This document shows positions 59,432 to 64,000 of a DNA stretch of 64,000 bases, one piece after another (positions within the stretch are counted from its first letter, which is position 1; each line of letters opens with the position of its first letter). The notes beneath the pieces are model-generated. The model made no database searches. It worked only from the letters and a program-made list of their open reading frames with translations, and was not told the origin of the DNA. The stretch lies in contig NZ_CP069338.1 of NCBI RefSeq assembly GCF_016859125.1, forward strand, positions 11,225,501 through 11,289,500. Reading direction: 5' to 3'. A program made the position numbers and the translations under genes. The DNA is from Archangium violaceum. Its GTDB lineage: Bacteria > Myxococcota > Myxococcia > Myxococcales > Myxococcaceae.

Positions 59432-60850
59432 ATGGCCTTCCCGCTCCCACCGCTCTTGCGGCTCGGTTTCCTGGTGGGGGTGTGGGGTTGCTCGACGACC
59501 GCGCGAGCTCCACCCTCCGCGGCGCTCTCGCCAGAAGGACCGCCTCCCCTCACCCGGGAAGCCTGGAGGCTCGAGCTCACGGGCTCGGGGCGCTCTCGGG
59601 TCTCCGGGCTGGCCACTCGAGCCGGGGACCTCTTCGCCATCGGCTCGTTCGAGGGCGAGGCGACCCTGGGAGGCCGGCACCTGGTGTCATCGGGCCAGCA
59701 GGATGTGTTCGTGGCCCGGCTCGATCGGGACGGGCAGGTGCGCTGGGTGCGGCACTGGGGTGGGCCGGGCGATGACCTGGGAGACGCCATCGAGTCCGGC
59801 GCGGATGGCTCGCTCCTCGTGATGGGAGGCCTGTCGGAGGCGGTCGATGTCGGTGGTGTCCTCCTTCCCAGCGGCGGAGGCCTGGACTGCTTCGTCGCGA
59901 AGCTGGCGGTGGATGATGGGCACCCGCAGTGGGTCCTCAGGTTCGGTGGGACGGGGGACTCGGTGTGCCGCTCGGCGGCCATCGATGGCTCGGGCGACGT
60001 GCTCGTCACCGGACGCTTCACCGGCCAGCTGGAGTTGGGAAGCGGGACCTGGAACAGCGCCGGGTTGAATGACCTCTTCCTGCTGAAGCTCTCGGGACGG
60101 GACGGCTCCCCACGATGGGCTCGCGTTTTCGGGGGCCCTGGCGAGGACACCGGCCGGGACGTCGCGGTGGACACCTCCGGCACGGTCTTCGTCACCGGAG
60201 ATTTCTCCCAGGGCGTGGAACCGTCGGTGGGAACCGTGGACTTCGGGACGGGCGGACTCACCAGTGCCGGGGACGCGGATGCGTTCCTCGCCGCCTTCTC
60301 GGGGGATGGGCGCGGCCTCTGGGCCCGTGCCATCGGGGGACCGAACTTCGATCTCTCGAAGTCGGTGGAGCCCGCTCCGGACGGCGGTCTCCATCTCACG
60401 GGCCTCTTCCAACGAGACGTCCCGCATCAGCCAGGGCAGATCCTCTTCACCCTGGGCGGCTTCGAGGGTTTCGTGGCGCGCTACTCCTCACGAGGCGAAG
60501 AGCTCTGGCGGCGCCGCTACCCGACGATGACCTCCGGACATGCGCTCGCCCCGACTCCCTCGGGCGCCCTGGCGATGGTGGGTCACTTCACCTCGACCCT
60601 GGACCCGGGAGGCGGCGGGGAGCTTCGGAGCGAGGGCAAGAACGACGTCGTCGTGGCGATCTTCGACGCCACGGGAGAGGTCCGCTGGGCCCACCGCCTG
60701 GGAGGCCCCGAGCAGGATTTCGGTTACGCCGTGACATCCACCACGGAGGGAGTGGTCGTGGGAGGAATGAGTTCCTCCCATGGGTACATCGCTCTCCTCG
60801 GAACGGCGAGCAATGGAGCCGGTAGACAAACTACCGCAACCGCGCCTTGA
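59432..60850 (+). CDS. Beta-propeller (SBBP-type) lipoprotein
   Basis: A 472-residue lipoprotein: signal LLRLGFLVGVWGC with the Cys near residue 17. Repeats of about 50-55 residues carry the pattern D.F.AR...DG.VRW.R..GG.GDD...D....DG...V.G (FVARLDRDGQVRWVRHWGG, FVAKLAVDDGHPQWVLRFGG, FLLKLSGRDGSPRWARVFGG, FVARYSSRGEELWRR, VVAIFDATGEVRWAHRLGG), typical of myxobacterial SBBP/PQQ-like propellers. Its role is unknown. The end overlaps the convergent P450 gene by 20 bases. Confidence 0.85.
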   Translation: MAFPLPPLLRLGFLVGVWGCSTTARAPPSAALSPEGPPPLTREAWRLELTGSGRSRVSGLATRAGDLFAIGSFEGEATLGGRHLVSSGQQDVFVARLDRDGQVRWVRHWGGPGDDLGDAIESGADGSLLVMGGLSEAVDVGGVLLPSGGGLDCFVAKLAVDDGHPQWVLRFGGTGDSVCRSAAIDGSGDVLVTGRFTGQLELGSGTWNSAGLNDLFLLKLSGRDGSPRWARVFGGPGEDTGRDVAVDTSGTVFVTGDFSQGVEPSVGTVDFGTGGLTSAGDADAFLAAFSGDGRGLWARAIGGPNFDLSKSVEPAPDGGLHLTGLFQRDVPHQPGQILFTLGGFEGFVARYSSRGEELWRRRYPTMTSGHALAPTPSGALAMVGHFTSTLDPGGGGELRSEGKNDVVVAIFDATGEVRWAHRLGGPEQDFGYAVTSTTEGVVVGGMSSSHGYIALLGTASNGAGRQTTATAP

Positions 60851-62057
60851 GCCGCAGGGACTTCGGGCCCCGCAGGAAGAGGTTGTTGTTCCACTCGAGC
60901 GACTCGACCGGGCTGGAGGCGAACTCGAAGCGGCGCACGCGGCGCAGCAACTCCTCGAAGGCCACCTTCGCCTCGAGCCTCGCGAGCGGCGCGCCCAGGC
61001 AGAAGTGGATGCCGTAGCCGAAGGAGTAGTGCCCCTGCACCTCGCGCGTGACGTCGAAGCGCTCCGGCTCCTGGAACTTCCGGGGGTCCCGGTTGGCCGA
61101 GCCGAACAGCGTCATCACCCGCGAGCCCTCCGGGAGCGTCTGTCCGCCCACCTGGAGCTCCTGCGTGGTCTCCCGGAAGATGCCCTGGACGGGGGAGTCG
61201 TAGCGCAGGATCTCCTCCACCGCGTTGGGGACGAGCGAGGGGTCGGCCACGAGCTTCTCCCACTCGGCCGGGTTGCGGAGCAGGGCGACCATCCCGTTGC
61301 CGATGAGGTTGGTGGTGGTCTCGTTGCCGGCGATGAGCAGCAGCCGGCAGAAGGCGACGAGATCGTTGGAGGTGACGAAGTCCTCCTTGCCTCCCGCCTC
61401 GACGAGGGCGCTGATGAGATCGCCGCGGGGCGAGCGGCGGCGCTCCTCGATGGCCTGCCGCATGTACTCGTGGAGCGCGCGGACGCCGACCTCCAGACGG
61501 GAGGGATCGGTGTCGGCGAGCGACAGGTTGGACGAGCTGATGGCGTCATCCGACCAACGCTTGAATTCGCGGCGGCGCTCGGGCTCCACGCCGAGCATCT
61601 CGGCGATGACGGTGACGGGCAGCGGGGCCGCCAGATCCTCCATCAAGTCCAGCTCGTCCTTGCGCAGCATGTCGTCAATCAGCTCGACGGTGATCTCCCG
61701 AATGCGCGGCTCCAGCTCCGCCACCCGCTTCGGGGTGAAGGCCCGGCCCACCATGTTGCGCAGGCTCGTGTGGATGGGCGGATCCGAGGCGATGAGAGAA
61801 TTCTCGGGCGTCACCAGCGCGAGGACCTCCGGGCTGAGCTTGCTCGTGGTCCTCCTGCTGAGCTCCATGCCCTTCGACGAGAACATCGCCGGGCTCTTCA
61901 AGATGGGGCCGATGTCCTCGTGGCGGCAGATGACATACATCCCCAGCGGGGGCTCGATGTAGTGGACCGGGGCGGACTCCCGAAGCTGTGCGTAGACGGG
62001 ATAGGGGTTGGCCAGTACGTCCCGGTTGAGCAGGGGGTGGGTAGGGGGGGATTGCAT
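60831..62057 (-). CDS. Cytochrome P450
   Basis: A 408-residue class I bacterial P450 monooxygenase. The I-helix oxygen motif is AGNETTT near residue 246, the K-helix ExxR is in EEILRYDSP, and the haem-binding loop is FGYGIHFCLGAPLARLE with the axial Cys near residue 353. The start ATG at 62057 has AGGAG upstream. No ferredoxin or reductase is next to it, and the substrate is unknown. It is divergent from a MarR-type regulator and shares its repeat-rich intergenic region. Confidence 0.94.
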   Translation of the reverse strand: MQSPPTHPLLNRDVLANPYPVYAQLRESAPVHYIEPPLGMYVICRHEDIGPILKSPAMFSSKGMELSRRTTSKLSPEVLALVTPENSLIASDPPIHTSLRNMVGRAFTPKRVAELEPRIREITVELIDDMLRKDELDLMEDLAAPLPVTVIAEMLGVEPERRREFKRWSDDAISSSNLSLADTDPSRLEVGVRALHEYMRQAIEERRRSPRGDLISALVEAGGKEDFVTSNDLVAFCRLLLIAGNETTTNLIGNGMVALLRNPAEWEKLVADPSLVPNAVEEILRYDSPVQGIFRETTQELQVGGQTLPEGSRVMTLFGSANRDPRKFQEPERFDVTREVQGHYSFGYGIHFCLGAPLARLEAKVAFEELLRRVRRFEFASSPVESLEWNNNLFLRGPKSLRLKARLR

Positions 62058-62128
62058 GGGATTGCTCCTGTGCCTGGCCGCTGGTCGGTCGGTAACGGGC
62101 CGAGCTCGGGTGATGCTTAATGCGAATC

Positions 62129-62173
62129 GTTGCGCCGTGCAACGTTGTGCCGTGCAATGTTGCACGGCGCGAC
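62129..62173. promoter_or_regulatory. Three-copy operator between P450 and MarR genes
   Basis: The 14-base element GTTG(C/T)GCCGTGCAA occurs at 62129-62142 and 62144-62157 (direct, 15-base step) and once inverted at 62160-62173 (read GTCGCGCCGTGCAA). The last two form an inverted repeat around tg. On the P450 strand a TTGCAC...TTAAGC spacing overlaps it, so a bound repressor could block transcription. It is the probable site of the adjacent regulator. Confidence 0.65.
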
Positions 62174-62246
62174 ATTGTTCCCCGCGACGATGCACCGCGG
62201 CATGGACTTCCTCGCGGTATTGGGCCATTGAACAAATCGAGGGGAC

Positions 62247-62738
62247 ATGAACAGACAGCGAAAAAAGGAGCGGCGGAAACCGGCACGCGAGGAGGCCACG
62301 CTCGATTCCCTGGAGCGGGAGCTGAGCGTGTTCGTCCGGCGCGCGCTCCGGTTGTTCTGGAGCGAGAAGCGGGACGAGGATGTTCTCGATCGTTGGAACT
62401 ACGCGTTGCTCGTGCGGTTGCTCGAAGAGGGGCCGCTGCGGGTGGGCGAGGTGGCTCGCCGGTTCGGCATCGACAAGTCGACGGCGAGCCGGCACCTCGG
62501 GAAGCTCGAGGAGGAAGGGCTGGTGGAGGCCGTGGCGGACGAGCGTGATGCCCGCTCGGTGCCGCTGCGTATCACCCCCCGGGGCGAGGCACGTCTCATC
62601 GAGGTCCGCCAGGCCCGGATGCAGCCGATACGGCGGCTCTTCGACACCTGGCCCAGCGAGGACCAGGAGGAGCTCTCCCGGCTGCTGGCCCGGCTCAACG
62701 AGGACCTGGATCGGCTCGGGGTTCCTCCGGCCCGGTGA
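62247..62738 (+). CDS. MarR-family transcriptional regulator
   Basis: A 163-residue winged-helix regulator. The DNA-binding helix-turn-helix is about residues 58-85 (LRVGEVARRFGIDKSTASRHL), followed by the wing (EAVADERDARSVPLRITPRGE); the helical N- and C-termini probably dimerise. It is preceded by GAGGGG. It is divergent from the P450 gene, so it likely represses that gene through the operator in between. The ligand is unknown. Confidence 0.87.
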   Translation: MNRQRKKERRKPAREEATLDSLERELSVFVRRALRLFWSEKRDEDVLDRWNYALLVRLLEEGPLRVGEVARRFGIDKSTASRHLGKLEEEGLVEAVADERDARSVPLRITPRGEARLIEVRQARMQPIRRLFDTWPSEDQEELSRLLARLNEDLDRLGVPPAR

Positions 62739-62766
62739 GGGAGCACCATGGAGCCCCTCGTGGAGC

Positions 62767-63628
62767 TCAGAGCGATTCGAGGAAGGAGCGCACCACCAGG
62801 GCCGAGTTGTGCGCCGCGAGCTGGAAGAAGGTGGAAATCTCGTTGGAGCCACTTCCACCTCCAGCCAGATCGCTCAGCGAGCGGAAGGCGATGAAGGGGA
62901 CGCCGTTGGAGTAGGCCACCACCGCCACGGCGCTCGTCTCCATGTCCAGCGCGTCCACGCCGCTCCCGCTTCCGTCCTGGAAGCTGGAGCTTGCCCGTCA
63001 GCGCCGAGGCCACCGCGAGCATCCCCGGGTCCACGTCGAACCAGAATTTGTTCTCTGGCACGTCTGGCGTGCCTCCCTTCCGGAGCACCCCCATGTACTG
63101 GGGAAATGCCATTCCGTAGTGGCCCAGCTCGCGCGTATGTTGTGGCTGGAGCTGCCACGTGTCCGGACCCACCTCCCGGGCGAAGACCTGCTCCTGGTAG
63201 TTGGCCCACTGCCGGGGCACCGTCACGTCACCAATGTTCAGCGCGGGATTGACTCCCCCCGCGATGCCACTGAAGACAATGTGTGTCACATTGAAGCGGT
63301 CCAGCGCGAGCTGAACCGTCATGGCTGCGTTCACGGTGGAGATGCCGGAGAGGAAGAGCACCACGTCCTTGCCGCCCAGCTTCCCCAGACGGAACGTTCG
63401 GCCATTGAGCTCTTCCGTGGCCTGAACTTCCAGACCTGGCAGCAGCGCCTCCAGCTCTGGCGCCTAGGCCGTGACGACCGCGATGCGGGGCACCTCCCTG
63501 GGCTCGGGAGGGGGAAGGTCCCGCTCGTTGCGTTGCAGGAGGGGCAACAGCCGCGAACCTACCAAAGGTTGCGAAGAGGGACGAGGTGGCCACTCGGCGG
63601 GTGAAGCACAAGAGGGACTCGGCTCCAT
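62767..63628 (-). pseudogene. Decayed MTA/SAH nucleosidase-type phosphorylase gene
   Basis: The sequence encodes an N-terminal part (VPRIAVVTA, then ELEALLPGLEVQ), a central nucleoside phosphorylase core (LFLSGISTVNAAM, IVFSGIAGGVNPALNIGDV) and a C-terminal part (VDALDMETSAVAVVAYSNGVPFIAFRSLSDLAGG). It has an in-frame TAG at 63464-63466 after VVTA, and near 62984 the frame shifts. About 50 codons that normally lie between ALTGKLQ and the DMET motif are absent. No single ORF spans it, so it is very probably inactive, or the assembly is wrong at two places. Confidence 0.8.
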
Positions 63629-63654
63629 GCGAACGGGTGCTCTCCTAGCTCTTC

Positions 63655-64000
63655 TCAAGCTCGCTGCGCGGCGAGCGCGGCCTCGAGTTGCGTGCGCAGC
63701 GAGATCGCCTCAGCGGGCGACAGGACGATGCGGACCAGGGGGCCTCGCTCCCCCAGCACGTCGAGCTTCGTGTGCGCCACACGGAGGGGACGTTCCCCGC
63801 TCCCGATGAGCACTTGACCCGCCAGCAACCGCGACAACCGCAACCCGCGCACCTTCCCGAGCGGGATGCGCCGGACCCATGGAACCGGGACTGGCGTGCG
63901 AAGCAGCAGCACATCGCGACCGACCGTGAGCTTGTTGATGCCGCGCGCGGCGGTGCCTCGCAGTGCCAGCAGGAAAAGCCACGCGACAATGGCCATCCCC
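63655..64000 (-). CDS. Small membrane protein, probably 5'-truncated by the window edge
   Basis: About 113 residues are visible. A hydrophobic N-terminus (AIVAWLFLLALRG) is followed by beta-rich segments (LLLRTPVPVPWVRRIPLGKVRGLRL) that resemble a PH-like domain, and a helical end (AEAISLRTQLEAALAAQRA). ATG 63996 lies only 4 bases from the edge, so the start cannot be judged. No function is proposed. Confidence 0.55.
   Translation of the reverse strand, partial: GMAIVAWLFLLALRGTAARGINKLTVGRDVLLLRTPVPVPWVRRIPLGKVRGLRLSRLLAGQVLIGSGERPLRVAHTKLDVLGERGPLVRIVLSPAEAISLRTQLEAALAAQRA

Noticed and set aside
62120-62180. Short coding frame across the P450-MarR gap
   Set aside because: It comes from the repeated operator sequence and overlaps the start of the real MarR gene in another frame.

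Overview
The window looks like the chromosome of a high-GC deltaproteobacterium of the myxobacterial group (suborder Cystobacterineae: Archangium, Cystobacter and Stigmatella are the kind of genus I would expect). Supporting signs are a 1408-residue RpoB in the conserved rpoBC cluster, a MYXO-CTERM sorting tail, many lipoproteins and secreted beta-propeller, HYR and FG-GAP proteins, and very strong GC bias at third codon positions. The genus is an inference.

Region 1 (1-11.6 kb, all minus strand) is the transcription and translation cluster. In transcription order it reads tRNA-Thr(TGT), tRNA-Tyr, tRNA-Gly, tRNA-Thr(GGT), tuf, rpmG, tRNA-Trp, secE, nusG, rplK, rplA, rplJ, rplL, rpoB and rpoC (5' part only). 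It has a good promoter in front of the first tRNA and strong hairpins in the tuf-rpmG, tRNA-Trp-secE, rplA-rplJ, rplL-rpoB and rpoB-rpoC gaps.

Region 2 (11.6-35 kb) is mixed housekeeping. It holds rlmB with a small DsbD-N-like secreted protein, a RimK-type ligase, a von Willebrand lipoprotein, a DsrE-like protein, a HEAT protein, a HAD phosphatase, hrpB, a GNAT enzyme, ferredoxin, aspartate-semialdehyde dehydrogenase, a rhodanese with an acyl-CoA dehydrogenase, tRNA-Cys with clear promoter and terminator, an M28 peptidase, a Uma2-type nuclease with a C-terminal frameshift, a Cys-rich secreted protein and purL.

Region 3 (35-52 kb) is rich in envelope proteins. It has a DUF2807 lipoprotein, a 1372-residue ELWxTDGT-repeat/HYR/MYXO-CTERM protein whose stop overlaps the start of a molybdopterin oxidoreductase, a GST-like protein, a parallel beta-helix lipoprotein, a SpoIID-like protein, a TonB-like protein, a CDF metal transporter, a DUF885 lipoprotein whose start lies in a nested hairpin, and an N-terminally short AI-2E transporter.

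Region 4 (52-64 kb) contains two tandem FG-GAP/CARDB/HYR lipoproteins. They share a 495-base identical tract, upstream DNA and terminators, but only the first carries a roughly 170-residue Gly/His/Asp/Cys-rich insert and an extra HYR repeat. A beta-propeller lipoprotein follows, then a cytochrome P450 divergent from a MarR-type regulator across a repeat-rich operator, a decayed nucleoside phosphorylase gene and a partial membrane protein.

The most unusual material is the tandem paralogue pair with its metal-binding-like insert, the export-protein/oxidoreductase overlap, the structured start of the DUF885 gene and the three-copy operator at the P450 locus. I see no CRISPR array, insertion sequence or prophage.
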